This document shows, piece by piece, positions 22,413 to 33,081 of a stretch of DNA of 64,000 nt (position 1 is the stretch's first letter; each line of letters starts with the position of its first letter). Origin of the DNA: Coniochaeta sp. PMI_546. Its lineage: Eukaryota; Ascomycota; Sordariomycetes; Coniochaetales; Coniochaetaceae. A program made the translations under genes and the position numbers. The DNA lies in assembly GCA_021432605.1 (NCBI GenBank), contig MU271154.1, forward strand, positions 438,192 to 502,191, read 5' to 3'. Under the pieces are notes generated by a model. That model saw nothing but the letters and a program-made list of their open reading frames with translations, ran no database searches and was not told the DNA's origin.

Positions 22413-23447
22413 TCACAGAAACCTGTAATTCTCTGGGAGGCACCTCTGCTTGATGATATGGTTCTCCAAGTCACCGATGTCCTTAGTTCCGCCCTCACTC
22501 GCATTCCAAAGTTTCTTTGCCTCGTCGCACTCCTGGAAATGCTCCAGAAAACTGGCTCTGGTATGCTCTTTGTTCTTCAGCGCAGGCTTCTGCATGAAGC
22601 GGACCAACGCACAACCCTTGCAGCTCAGAGCGTGGTAGGTCGTCTGGGTAGATCTGTCGAACAATGGCAGAGGGCAGGAGACAGCAAACGGGCGTTCGGA
22701 CTGAGGCTCGTCGTCGTCGATTGTTATAGCCTTAAGTCTCTCAACCACCTCTTTAGCCGTTGTATAATCGATCAAGTTGGTGCGTCTGCTCAATCTCGCC
22801 GCACCTGACACGTACCAGTTATCGCGAGGCCTGCCATGCACCACGCGGACCAGCTTGCGAAGAGTTCGATAATCGATGACCGTGAAGTGAGACAGTGGAA
22901 CTGTGCGAAGTCCAGGATCGAGATGGAGGCATGAGAGACAGCACCGCGTCAATGTGGGCAGATGTATGTATTCTCCAGCGCGATCACATTTCTCGCAGCA
23001 CTGCTTGTACAACGCCCGTAGAATGTCGGCAAACCTAAGGGTATCCGAAATTCGGGTGCGGAAAACTGCTTGAAAGCAAGATGACGCGTGTGTCGTCACG
23101 GTCCTGTACTCCACCATGTTGTCGACCAGTTGGCGGCCTCGACGGTTCACGTTGCGAAACCGCATCGTGTCACGGACAGTTAGTTGTGACAGAATGGCGT
23201 GAATGATCTCAATGGGAAACCTCTCAAGGCTTCCAAGCCCAGTGGTGGGAGGACCTTTCGGTAAGAATTGAGGAAACATTGGTGGTGGAGTGCATGGATA
23301 TGGATAGGTGATCTGCGGGTCGAGGTCGTGACCCCAGACTTGGACGAGTCCGTCTAGTCGATGAAACGTCGTGACGCGAATGATCTTGTCATCCTCAGAC
23401 TCGCGGTCTCCAGGATCATCTGAGGGTTTGACCTGTGATTGGGACAT
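22413..23447 (-). CDS. F-box/zinc-motif protein, array copy 2
   Basis: A single exon of 344 residues from the ATG at 23447; upstream codons in the same frame have no ATG. The N-terminal block is ESEDDKIIRVTTFHRLD. The F-box is at about 75-110 (LGSLERFPIEIIHAILSQL, then RFRNVNRRGRQLVDNMVEYR). The first cysteine site is CEKC with CLSC 20 residues on. The C-terminal site is CKGC plus LEHFQEC, followed by KKLWNASEGGT. The region between the cysteine sites differs most from the other copies and is presumably the variable substrate-facing part. A 5' UTR intron (GTATGTG near 23540 to TTCACAG near 23460) is plausible. Confidence 0.75.
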   Translation of the reverse strand: MSQSQVKPSDDPGDRESEDDKIIRVTTFHRLDGLVQVWGHDLDPQITYPYPCTPPPMFPQFLPKGPPTTGLGSLERFPIEIIHAILSQLTVRDTMRFRNVNRRGRQLVDNMVEYRTVTTHASSCFQAVFRTRISDTLRFADILRALYKQCCEKCDRAGEYIHLPTLTRCCLSCLHLDPGLRTVPLSHFTVIDYRTLRKLVRVVHGRPRDNWYVSGAARLSRRTNLIDYTTAKEVVERLKAITIDDDEPQSERPFAVSCPLPLFDRSTQTTYHALSCKGCALVRFMQKPALKNKEHTRASFLEHFQECDEAKKLWNASEGGTKDIGDLENHIIKQRCLPENYRFL

Positions 23448-24323
23448 GCTTCCACCTGTGAATAAGCACGTCAACTGTTAGAAAGACGACGCATTTCTGA
23501 GGAAATGGAGTCCCAATTATCTGCCTTGAGGGACACATACCAAGGAAAACCTGTTGAGGGAAAGTTGTGGGCTGACTCTGTGATTTGAAGGTTGAAAGGT
23601 GTGAATTACAAACTAAGCGACTAGCGAGACGCGACGAAAGTATTGAACGAGGAAACTTTTTTCTGTTGGCAGTGAAGGCAAAGTAAACATGGTAACTGGG
23701 GGCAGGAGGAGGAGGGCTGAACTCGTCACTAGCAATGTTCTTCTAGGAAGAGCATTTTGGCCAAGGATCATTTCTCAAAATAATAGTTGCAATTCGAGAA
23801 GAATTACTTGCAAATTCTTCTGAATCGTTAGTTTGCCAATGTATCTCGTCAAAACGCGTTTTTACCACAGTCTATCCCGCTTGAAATGATAAATAAGAGT
23901 CTAGCGGTGGGAAGGTAGGTCCATGCCTATCTTTGAGCACAGTGCTTACTTGATGCATGAGGAATCCTTGACGGAAACCGACGTGATAGAGAGTGGGTAG
24001 AACAAGGTCGATTGCTTCATCAACTAAGTATCGCTACCACTTTTTCAGGGCCCAGCTTTGTTCCTCTGGCATCAGGACAATTCCCACTGTGAATCCCCAT
24101 TTCCATTGCAAAACACCGCCGGTTACGCACTCGAGATCCAGGACCTTGCCCTTCTTCAGAAGCAAGTAGGAACAAAACACTCATTGCCATCAATACTATC
24201 ATTACGGAGGAGCTCCTGCGGCAAACGGTGACAGATAAAGGCTCTGTACCACCGCAACCGCTCTCCGCAATCAGGTTGAAATCAAGTTGGTCCACCTGAC
24301 ACATGCAGCCTCAATCACTAGCC
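23448..24323. other. Spacer between F-box copies 2 and 3
   Basis: About 880 bp with presumed promoter of copy 2. The open frame at 24020-24304 (minus) has no recognisable motif. AT-rich sequence lies around 23640-23900. Confidence 0.4.
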
Positions 24324-25421
24324 TTACAGGCACAGCGCGCCGGTTCTGATAAACGCCGTCTCCAGGTGCTCTATCGAGACCGTGCCACCACCGCTAGCCA
24401 GCCACAAATCTTTCGCCTTCTGGCACGTCTTGAAGTGACTCAAGAACCCGTCTTTGAGGTACTCGCGGGCAGCCTCGGCCTTGAGCCCCTCAACTCTCTC
24501 GTGGTACGCGTCCCTGGTGTTCATGGGCGGGTTAAAAACCATCAGAGGCACCGCAACCGCAGCGATGCTATAGTCTCTGGCACATCCTTTGCAGCTCAGA
24601 GTCTCATAGACTGTCTGGGTTGGCTCATGGAAGAATGACATCTGAGCTGTGGCCATGTTTCGAGTTTCGGCTTGGCTGGTCGTGTTCATGCCGGAGTATC
24701 CATGACCGACATCCAAGGTCGGAGAACGGTTCATGATGCGCGTGGCCTCTTCAAAGTTGACCAATTCGAATGACTTGCGCTTATATTTAAGATCTTTAAG
24801 GCTCTTGAGTACGGGCACCGACCGTCGAACCTTGTCGGACGAAATGTGTCCAACCCTAGTGAAAGAGGCCAAGGTGACGGTTTGGAAACTAGCATGCTCG
24901 TAGAGACATGTGCGGCAGCATCTGGTGACAGTGAGGAGGTAGACGAATGGACCGAGTTTGCCGCAGATGTTGCAGTGTGTGGTACACATAGCGCGGAAGA
25001 GGTCAGAGAATGTGAGGCACCGCCACATGTCGGTGCGAATCACGCCGAGGAAGCAGTTTGCGGCCCCATCAATGACGGCGCGGTACTCAACCAACTCGGA
25101 CGCGAAGAACCGCGAGAACCGGCAAACTTGTCGAAAGCGCAGGTAGCTCTTGACATCGAGATTGCGGCAAATATCGGCAAGAAGTTCATTTGGAAGCTTT
25201 CCGAGGATGCCCAATCCTGAACCCAGCCCGGCAGAAGATGAGGGCGACGTGATAGAGGCAGGAATGGAGTGCACACCTGTTTGTGGGTGTTGAAACTGTT
25301 GGTTGAACTCCACTAGCCACGGCATACCGTAGTAGTGATCCCTGCGGTGGAACGCTGCGACTCGGACGATGGCGTCGTCTTCGGACTCTGTCTGGCCTGG
25401 TGGGCCTCCAGTCGGAGCCAT
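24324..25421 (-). CDS. F-box/zinc-motif protein, array copy 3
   Basis: A single exon of 365 residues starting MAPTGGPPGQ. The N-terminal block is ESEDDAIVRVAAFHRRD. The F-box is LGILGKLPNELLADICRNL followed by RFRQVCRFSRFFASELVEYR. The cysteine sites are CNIC and CRTC, then CKGC with LSHFKTC and KDLWLASGGGT near the end. It has a longer linker (HPQTGVHSIPASITSPSSSAG) before the F-box than copy 1 and an insert around MNTRDAYHERVEGLK before the last site. A 5' UTR intron (about 25528 to 25457) looks possible. Function is inferred only from the F-box. Confidence 0.77.
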   Translation of the reverse strand: MAPTGGPPGQTESEDDAIVRVAAFHRRDHYYGMPWLVEFNQQFQHPQTGVHSIPASITSPSSSAGLGSGLGILGKLPNELLADICRNLDVKSYLRFRQVCRFSRFFASELVEYRAVIDGAANCFLGVIRTDMWRCLTFSDLFRAMCTTHCNICGKLGPFVYLLTVTRCCRTCLYEHASFQTVTLASFTRVGHISSDKVRRSVPVLKSLKDLKYKRKSFELVNFEEATRIMNRSPTLDVGHGYSGMNTTSQAETRNMATAQMSFFHEPTQTVYETLSCKGCARDYSIAAVAVPLMVFNPPMNTRDAYHERVEGLKAEAAREYLKDGFLSHFKTCQKAKDLWLASGGGTVSIEHLETAFIRTGALCL

Positions 25422-26237
25422 GACGCGGAATCGGCAATTTGCCAGTCGTCAATGACTGTAAAGCGGAGATGACACTCAGTAAAACAGTCTTACGCGGAAT
25501 CTCGATGCATTTATGTGGAAATACACACCTGGGTGTTCGGCGGAGCTCGTTCGGGCTTCTGTGCCAGTACGACGGCGAGGATTACTTTACGTGTTGTTAG
25601 GTGAGAACGAGTTGCGTCACGCGCCTGGATTTGGGGCAGTCCAGGGCAGATAAACGTCATGTTTATCACCTGGGCTCAATAGCGTGCTTCTTTACCTGAA
25701 TTGAGTCCGTTCTCGGGATATTCTCGTATCAGGGGCAACGTCTGAGTGTGCTTATCGTGACTTGTGGCGGCGACAATGCCAGCGGGTGTAAGTGACAAGG
25801 CGTAGATGCCACACTAGCAGCTTGTCGGGCTTAGAAGTACCATGAAGCTGATACCTTAGGTTTGTACCGTATCGAGCAAATACCGGCACCGGATCACGTT
25901 TACACACGTTGATCGCGTCACGAGTCTCGCAAACGTATAAAATTTTGTTAGCACAATGACAGCTTCATTACCTGGTACTATCCAAAGCAGTTGACACAAG
26001 CTTCTGGTTCATCTCATGCATATCGATCTGCTGTACTCATTTTTTGCAACTCCCTTTGGATTGATTCTCCTACCGTGCTGCTGCCATCATTCTGCTTTCT
26101 CTCATGAGAGTAAAACTCTAGTTCATAAATTGCGCAGTCTCTGCAGTTTCACAATTTCAAGACCATGACCAAACTGTTTCCGATCTTGCCTGCATGTAAC
26201 TCTTATCGTCGCCCCTTACAAGTCTTCTTGAACTCAT

Positions 26238-26274
26238 AGCCAGTCGCATGGTATCCGGTAGCATGCGACTGGCT
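26238..26274. repeat. Perfect 13-bp inverted repeat
   Basis: The arms at 26238-26250 (AGCCAGTCGCATG) and 26262-26274 are exact reverse complements around an 11-base loop. It lies in non-coding DNA and is not flanked by an identifiable target-site duplication. Its role is unknown. Confidence 0.75.
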
Positions 26275-26419
26275 GTGTAATGCTGCATCTAATCTCGTTA
26301 TGTGGCTTACAGCCATCCATCGTGACACATTTCCCTCAGCCTAGGTTTGTAAACCAGCTTATTCGACCGAACAAGTGCGGCTCTTCCGGCCTGGCCGGAG
26401 ATCTAGAAGTCTCTCGCTT

Positions 26420-27291
26420 CCCCGACACTTTTGTAAGGGGTAAGCTTCCAGGTAGAAGCGATCAATCTTGGCCGCCCACGGCCACGGATCCCAGATGCTG
26501 ACTGCATACAATATTTCAGCTTACTCGAATGCACATCCTCTCCATTTTAACATCTGACATCCTGGCTGGGTCATGCTGTCAATGCAGAAAAGCCGCTGCC
26601 ATGTACCGACCTTAGTGCAAGTTTTGCAGTTGATGAACCTCATCGACTTTGATCCCACTTGTCAGAAATAGTTGTGGGCACACGTACACCTCGTCAATCG
26701 CTTTCCCGAAACAGCTTGCAGGCCACTAGGGGGGGAAAAAGCCGGCGTAGCAGTGCGGAAATGTAAATCATTGCGAAGAGATTCACTCTAGAAGTAGAGT
26801 CTATCGGCTTGAAGCAGATACATCTAATGGCCTGTCTTCCCGCAGACGTCACAAAGATGGTGGCAAATTGTGCAGCACAGCTTTTAGATAGCGAGCCACT
26901 CCGCCGTTGCTGTTCGGAAACTTTCGAAGATGCTGTTTAATTCTCTCTAACAATGGTCATGAACTCAATTCTGCTCCGACTAGTGCATGAGACATGCAAC
27001 AGACTCGTTTGGGACGGATTGAACTCTTGACAACAAAAATTAGACAGATTGCTGCTATCAACTTGTATGGAAGCCCAACGAAAGATCGCATTTCTGAGAA
27101 CGTTTCTGTCGATATGGATATGGTGGTGAGTGTGTTGACAAAAGTCGGAAACCCCGCAAAGTGAAACCTCTTAAAGTAATAGTAATCAAGACCGAATTAT
27201 AAGGTATTAGCTGATAGCTTCTAAGCAATGTCGAAACCTGGATAATAACATCATGTTCTGACTCCTCGCGAAAACTTAGGCTGCCCGACAT
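26420..27291 (-). pseudogene. Decayed fifth copy of the F-box/zinc-motif family
   Basis: The ATG at 27291 starts a 77-codon frame with the family N-terminal block (EESEHDVIIQVSTLLRSY, compare ESEDDAIVRVAAFHRRD), which then stops at 27058. About 390 bp downstream of the block, as in the intact copies, the minus strand at 26853 reads TGTGACGTCTGC, encoding CDVC. A MYLL-like segment follows with a TAG where the others have a tyrosine codon. Near 26440 a further stretch resembles the region encoding CKGCARDY. In between there are several stops. The spacing argues that this is a decayed family member rather than chance. The lower boundary is approximate. Confidence 0.55.
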
Positions 27292-29194
27292 GATGGCTTA
27301 AACACCACGTAAGCAACACAGGCATCTTTGGCGCCCGGGCTTGACAGAATACATAGCCGGCCCCGTTTAGTTGAAATCATCAAAATCGGACATACCTCGG
27401 TGTTGGCTGTCTCACGAGCAGACTTTATCGTATCGGCAACCGTGCCGTGAATGGATGCTTGCGCGACCTGGGACAGGGAATAGGAAACGCCAACCAGAGA
27501 TGGGTGTCACAAGACGTTTTTGATAGCAAGTGGTGATCATACAAGTATTCGCCTGAGATGTATAATTTCTCTAATAAGGCACCGATGATGAATTGCTGCA
27601 AAGATGGACTACGAAATCTGGGTCGAGTACAGCCGCCTCCCGTTTCTTTAAACCTTCTTGGGACCAGGCGCATTGCACTCCATTGTCTCCTCAGTATACT
27701 GGTTCTCCTTTCTGGACAGAAAAATGCCTAGCATATAATGTTTCTTGTCGTAATACCTGCTTGTAACATCAGCATCTCGCCTCCCGATCCGGTGCACCGT
27801 TTTCGTATGATAACCTTACAACATGGTCAGTAAAGACAGATCCTGCTTCACTACTTGGTAGATCGCGTTTTGAAGGACACAATAGGTCAAAATTGAGATA
27901 TTAATGAGAATATCATAATACGCACAGCTTGCACAGCCGTAAGGAGCTTCCACAGGCCGCAGCAGATTGCTCTGACCACTTCTTGGCAACGACCACCGCA
28001 GAATTACAGCTATACAGGGTTATTAGGTCGGTATAACCTAAAAATGAGAATCGATGATGTGAAGGTAGAATCCTGGCAGGACGTCTCCTCAAGGCCAGCA
28101 CAGAGACTTAACCGGCAGCTCTCCAGGCCTACAAGCCTAAAACGCGATGCTGCACTAAGATACCTAAGAACTTCAGATGGTCACTACTCGTCTTTCATCT
28201 TTATACCTAGGGCCCTTAAAGAATACATAGTATATCTGCGAGTGACTACCGTAATAGGACACCAGCACGCATGTCCAGTGCAGAGAAGTGAGGCACTCAA
28301 CACAGTGTAGCTGGTGTTTGCAAATCTGCGTAGAGGGGATATGTTATTCTTCACAAGTCCCATTCGAGAATTGAAACTCCCAAGGACTATCCCACTGTAG
28401 TCAGCCAATAGCTTACTCTCGTGTAGCAACCGCCCGAAGGTCAACAATCGAACAACGAGACACGCATCCGATCCGATTCGTGGAGACTGGCTCGTCGGCG
28501 ACATTGACGACCATGGTTTTCGGTCGCCCCCAAGGAACAACCAATCTGAATGAGTGGTTCATAGTGTTTTGTTGACGACACGGTATGCGGGCCATCTTGT
28601 GACATCCAGAAAGCTACTCTGGTTGACGGGTTTATGCTTCTCGGAATATCGTGTCCCCACAGGTAAGCTCCGTATAATCCTTTGTTCCTGTGATTACCTC
28701 GACATACTTAAATTATCGATGGATTCCTTGGTTTTGGCAGGGTTACAATTCCTTGCGCTATAAGACTCAAGGTACGGAGGTTGGGGGCGCGAAAGTGATA
28801 TTACTCTGGACGGCCCCCAATTACAGGATTCGTGACATCCTATGGTGATCCTGACGGGGTTCTTGTCTCTTTCAGACTCGACAAGTGGTATTGATAAATC
28901 TCTACTCTTTGTCAAGCAATTTGGGGGCCTAATAAATATGGCAGCCTGAATACGACAGTCAGCGGTACAATCGATGAGTTCGCGATGCCTGGAGGAAGCG
29001 ACGTGGAAATTGACGTCCGTAGCTTGCTTGACCTTATTTGCTGTATGCCGTAGTTTAAGACATGCGAAGCAATCTAAAAGTATAAATAAATGGGCTTGGC
29101 CGCACACATTTCATCTATCGAAGCAGCATCGACAGCAATTATCTTCTTACTCAAGACTCAAGCAACTTGTTATTCATAGCTCCAAATCACAGTT

Positions 29195-29761
29195 ATGTAT
29201 CAGAATCTCGTCCGAGTCGTCGCTATGGGTGTCCTCGCCATCACGGCGACGGCGGTCCCCAACCCATCTGTAGCCGACATCGTCCCAAGGCACCTCCAAT
29301 CCAGGGATAACTTCCAAGCCTGGATGTCGGACCAGAACATCACCTTAACCACTGGGTTTTACGACCCTTCCTCAAAGCTCTCGACACGCGACAACATTCC
29401 CCCTGAGTGTGACTTTGCGAATCGGTTTGGGTGGCACTATCTCCAGTGGCACAACCTCCCCGACGGAGGTACGGCATGCTTCGGCTACGCCGAGCCCTTC
29501 TGCGGCAGCGGCTTGTGGCCTGATCCAGACTGGACGGATCTGCAGATGGCCATGAACATCCTTGTGACCAAAGATGGATGGCTGTCCAAGGGCGAACAGG
29601 GCAGATGGTTGGCGCAGTTCGGTCTCTTCACTTCTGCGTTTCATAACCGGGATACGACCCTCTATGTTGGTGGGATACTGTTGACCCAAGGTGTTAAAGC
29701 TTCCGTTCACTACTACAGCCGGAACGGCGATTATGCTCAGAATGTTAGGTCGGGTTGTTAG
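29195..29761 (+). CDS. Small secreted protein, effector-like candidate
   Basis: A single exon of 188 residues. The first 20 or so residues form a signal peptide (hydrophobic VVAMGVLAITATA, cleavage before VPNP), followed by a short propeptide-like stretch with an arginine (VPRHLQSR). The mature part has four cysteines (PPEC, ACFGY, FCGSG and the C-terminal RSGC), which could form two disulfides. It is rich in aromatics (FGWHYLQWHN, DPDWTD) and has no enzyme motif I recognise. TATA-like sequence (AAGTATAAATAAATG) sits about 110 bp upstream. Isolation in gene-poor DNA, small size and secretion are common for host-interaction proteins, but this is inference; an ordinary secreted protein is possible. 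Confidence 0.75.
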   Translation: MYQNLVRVVAMGVLAITATAVPNPSVADIVPRHLQSRDNFQAWMSDQNITLTTGFYDPSSKLSTRDNIPPECDFANRFGWHYLQWHNLPDGGTACFGYAEPFCGSGLWPDPDWTDLQMAMNILVTKDGWLSKGEQGRWLAQFGLFTSAFHNRDTTLYVGGILLTQGVKASVHYYSRNGDYAQNVRSGC

Positions 29762-30424
29762 ACGTTGGGATCTCAAGAATTGAACTGGTCGGCTGTCGGG
29801 TATGCACTGGTGAGATGGATATTCAACATTATCCTAGTATGTAGTTAGTTTAGCGTGGCAAATCAGCCTTATTGATTATTTGAACCATGCTTGAGGAAGA
29901 CCTGGTGTCACAAGCACGGAACTTGCCAAAGTGGTATCATCGAACGGAATGTGGTACAATGATACAAGGGGATCATGATATGATGTAGGTACCTGATGGA
30001 AAGGGTACGCTCTGAAACATGGATTATATTTGTTTGTCAGTTCTTTTGCACAGTGTACTCTATCAAGCGTAATCCAGTCAGCTCTAAACTCTCAACGTCA
30101 CAGGAACCTTTGAAACACATCACGGCTTTACAATGCGAACATCAACTCCCTGTGGTCAAGAAAGGCTTATCACAGACTCATTGGGAGTTACGTATTGTGC
30201 CATATATCCGCATTCCATTGATAAGTCGAGCTAAGGAGGCTGATTGGTTCGTGTGCAAACCTGACGAAGCGAGTGTCGACAACGAGGCCAATTCAGACCA
30301 TGAACCCCTTCAAGAAATCAACAAATCCATCTCAAGCCATCAGGACCTCGCCTTATATTTCTTAGCCACAATAGAACATTCTCTCGTCTTCTCCTTCTCA
30401 ATCCGCTTCGGGACACCAGTCGCA
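29762..30424. other. Intergenic between secreted protein and F-box copy 4
   Basis: About 660 bp of convergent 3' flanks. The plus-strand open frame at 29996-30622 starts without ATG and partly mirrors the F-box gene, so it is a shadow. Confidence 0.4.
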
Positions 30425-31507
30425 CTAGTAAGGCCAGGCTCTCTCCGGCACCAGACGCGCTGGGTCGAAGCCTCCGTTGATACTGAATCTCGACTCCAGG
30501 TGAGAAACATCCTTAGTACCACCTTCGCTGGCCGTCCACAGGCTCTTGGCCTTCTTACAGACTTGAAAGTGAGCCAGGAACCCTTCTTTGGAGTAAACTT
30601 TGTCGATGTTCTCAGGCACTGATGCGCTAGTTGGATAGACACGTCCTAAGCGACTTATCTCGGTGGCACAGCCCTTGCAGCTGAGGGACCAATATGCTGT
30701 GGAAGTGGTCGAGTCAAAGGTCGGAATGCTTGTGGAAGACTCGCATTTCTCTCGGCTCGGCATCACTTCCGGAGGGCTTGTGGATTCCAACATGAGGTTG
30801 ATGAGCTTCAAGACTTCCGGTGCTTCTATGCCTTTGAGATTCTCCAATGCCTCCAAGGCATGATGGAAGGCCACGTAGTGATGTCGTTGCTGTCGCGAGT
30901 GCTCGTACCGACCATACCAACCAGGTACAGTCTTGAGCACCGGCATGAGACTTTGCAGCTTTCGGATCGGAATTTTGGTGCGCTTGAAGATCGAGTTCAA
31001 AGTCATGACTGGGAACTGACTTCTATCGTAAATGCAATCGAGGCAGCATCGCATGGCTGTAGGAATGAACAGATAACCTCCGAATTCGCCACATGTCACG
31101 CACCACTTCTCGGTCAGAGGTTGATAGAGCTTCAGCAGGGTGATGTGTTTTGCCATGTTTGTGCGGAACAGGGCAAGCAATACAGCCGTGGCATGCGTAG
31201 CAACTGCCCGATACTCAAAAATTCCTGTGACGAACTGACGAGATCGAATGTTGACTTGACGAAGCCTGAACAAAGAACTGATGTCTAACTTCAGGCACAC
31301 TTTGAGGAGAAGTTCTGCAGGCAGAACTCCTAAGCATCCTAGGCCTGACGACAAGGAAGTAGTTGGAGGCGCGGTCGAAATGCAAGCTCTAATCCTGTCC
31401 TGCTCTAGCGGGCGAAAACTGATGACTTTCTCATCTTTGTCGCGTCGATGATAAGATGTTACTCGAATGATCGCCTCAGTCTCGGCATAGGAATATTTCG
31501 ACGCCAT
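30425..31507 (-). CDS. F-box/zinc-motif protein, array copy 4
   Basis: A single exon of 360 residues from the ATG at 31507; the frame is open further upstream but only from a TTG. The N-terminal block is TEAIIRVTSYHRRD. The F-box is LGCLGVLPAELLLKVCLKL followed by RLRQVNIRSRQFVTGIFEYR. The cysteine sites are CVTC and CLDC (after YLFIPTAMRC), then CKGC with LAHFQVC and KSLWTASEGGT. It is separated from copies 1-3 by the decayed copy and the secreted-protein gene, yet sits on the same strand and clearly belongs to the same family. The shared blocks suggest old duplication, since the copies are well diverged. Confidence 0.76.
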   Translation of the reverse strand: MASKYSYAETEAIIRVTSYHRRDKDEKVISFRPLEQDRIRACISTAPPTTSLSSGLGCLGVLPAELLLKVCLKLDISSLFRLRQVNIRSRQFVTGIFEYRAVATHATAVLLALFRTNMAKHITLLKLYQPLTEKWCVTCGEFGGYLFIPTAMRCCLDCIYDRSQFPVMTLNSIFKRTKIPIRKLQSLMPVLKTVPGWYGRYEHSRQQRHHYVAFHHALEALENLKGIEAPEVLKLINLMLESTSPPEVMPSREKCESSTSIPTFDSTTSTAYWSLSCKGCATEISRLGRVYPTSASVPENIDKVYSKEGFLAHFQVCKKAKSLWTASEGGTKDVSHLESRFSINGGFDPARLVPERAWPY

Positions 31508-33081
31508 TTGTGGCGGAGAATCGCTTAGAAGTCGATGGCGAGAGGCGGATTGGTAGATGACCAGGGATAGGTCGCACTGAGTGCTCTGCAACAATCCTGT
31601 TAGCGGTCAGTACCATCGATATCTCGAAGTATCCAACCTTCAACTCGCCTCAGGTGCACTGTCGGGTCCTATCTCTCGAAATGGAAGAGCAAGGACAAGA
31701 TTTGTGGTTTTAGCTAAAACCCCAGAATGCACCCATTGCGCTTAGATTTCAGGTTCATGTGACCTGGAAGCACAGAAAGTTGAGTGACTTTAATCTTGGG
31801 AAGGAGCATACCTCAGAGCCCACCTCGAAGCACCTCTTCGTGGCTACCCTAGCCTGACTCAATTGAGCCCAGAGCCCAGTTCTCCATGAGAGCTTCGGAT
31901 TTGAAGAGCGTGCTAAATCATTTCTTTGTAGCTTCCAGACCGCGTTTCGGTGTAAACGGCAAATTGGTGGTCAAATCACCTTTCCAAGGATCATTTCGGA
32001 AAACCTGGAAGCCCTGCTACCATCCCACGGCAGCAATGATCACCAGGTACCCTACTTCCAGTGAGACTCGAATTGATCCGTCAACGTCACTTCACATGTG
32101 ACCTTGACCCGCCAAATCTGAACTTACATCCGATGGCACAGTACGGTTAGAATATCGTGACTTGAGCATTCTTGACGAAGACTACGCCTTCTCGGCCTTG
32201 TCACAGCTGGATTCCAAGCTCCCCTAGGTAGATGCTTCCCACCGTGCGCCGTCGTGGCGTAGTTGTGATCCTCTTTGTAACCGTTAGGTCAACGTACTCT
32301 AGGCGGCACCTAAGCTGGCTAGACCTCAAACGCAGCACCTAGCTGGCTCATGTTTGTATCTTTTCCCAACTTGGAATAAGTGTCATTCGTTAAATGACTT
32401 GCCTCATCAGGTACAATAGCCAATCTCGCACAAGTACGCTGGTGATCTGCCACAAGTCCCTTCTCGGCGTCCTCGGTCTTCAGACACATCAGCCCCAGAA
32501 CTTGTACATGTCACTGATATTCATACTTCAATCTACTGAAGCTATGCAACGGTCGGGTGGTATTTGACTGTCGAAGATGTTCGGGCAAGAGGGGCAGTCC
32601 TACTTGCACCAATAGCACAATACAAGGAAGCCCACCTACGGTGCGGTAGGGACTACCGCAGTCGCAAGCCTCCGGATACCCTTTTACTTCACGAACATCA
32701 CAACTGAAGAAAGAAACACAGGAGGGAACTCAATGTCTTTTTCGACTTTATCAATTCATGTAAAAATTACGTTCGACATCCGCAAGTGACTTAGACATGA
32801 CATAAGCGGATGCATTAACGGAGAATAGTAGGATATGCCGGTTGCCACTAAATTGACACAGCGCTTACCATGTACACCATGGGTTTGTGACGTCATAGAC
32901 CTATCTCGGTCATTTTGGACCACCTAACTTCGCACCGCTTTAGCTTGTCTGTCAACCTGGCGACGTCCCATTCAAATTCTACCTCGAGGTAAATTTGAGG
33001 CTATCACGACATATTTCAGCCAGATATACAAACCCTGTCCACTGCAAGTTATGATCGCGAGATCGCCGCACTCCGCTCAAA
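31508..33081. other. Intergenic, no gene recognised
   Basis: About 1.6 kb between two divergent genes. Only short random-looking frames (for example 31886-32101) are present. It should hold the promoters of F-box copy 4 and of the phosphatase gene. Confidence 0.4.

Larger units (their letters stand above)
25422..29194. other. Gene-poor, AT-richer region inside the F-box array
   Basis: About 3.8 kb with no intact gene. It contains a decayed F-box family copy on the minus strand (about 26420-27291) and a perfect 13-bp hairpin at 26238-26274. A weaker similarity to the family's cysteine region may lie at 28184-28420 (minus). The remaining open frames are short and look random. Repeat-induced point mutation would explain both decay and AT-richness, but I have not measured it. 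Confidence 0.45.

Noticed and set aside
25422-29194. Transposon or retroelement as the cause of the gene-poor stretch
   Set aside because: No transposase, reverse transcriptase, integrase or long terminal repeats were recognised; only the decayed F-box copy and one hairpin.
29996-30622. 208-codon plus frame
   Set aside because: Starts without ATG and largely mirrors F-box copy 4.
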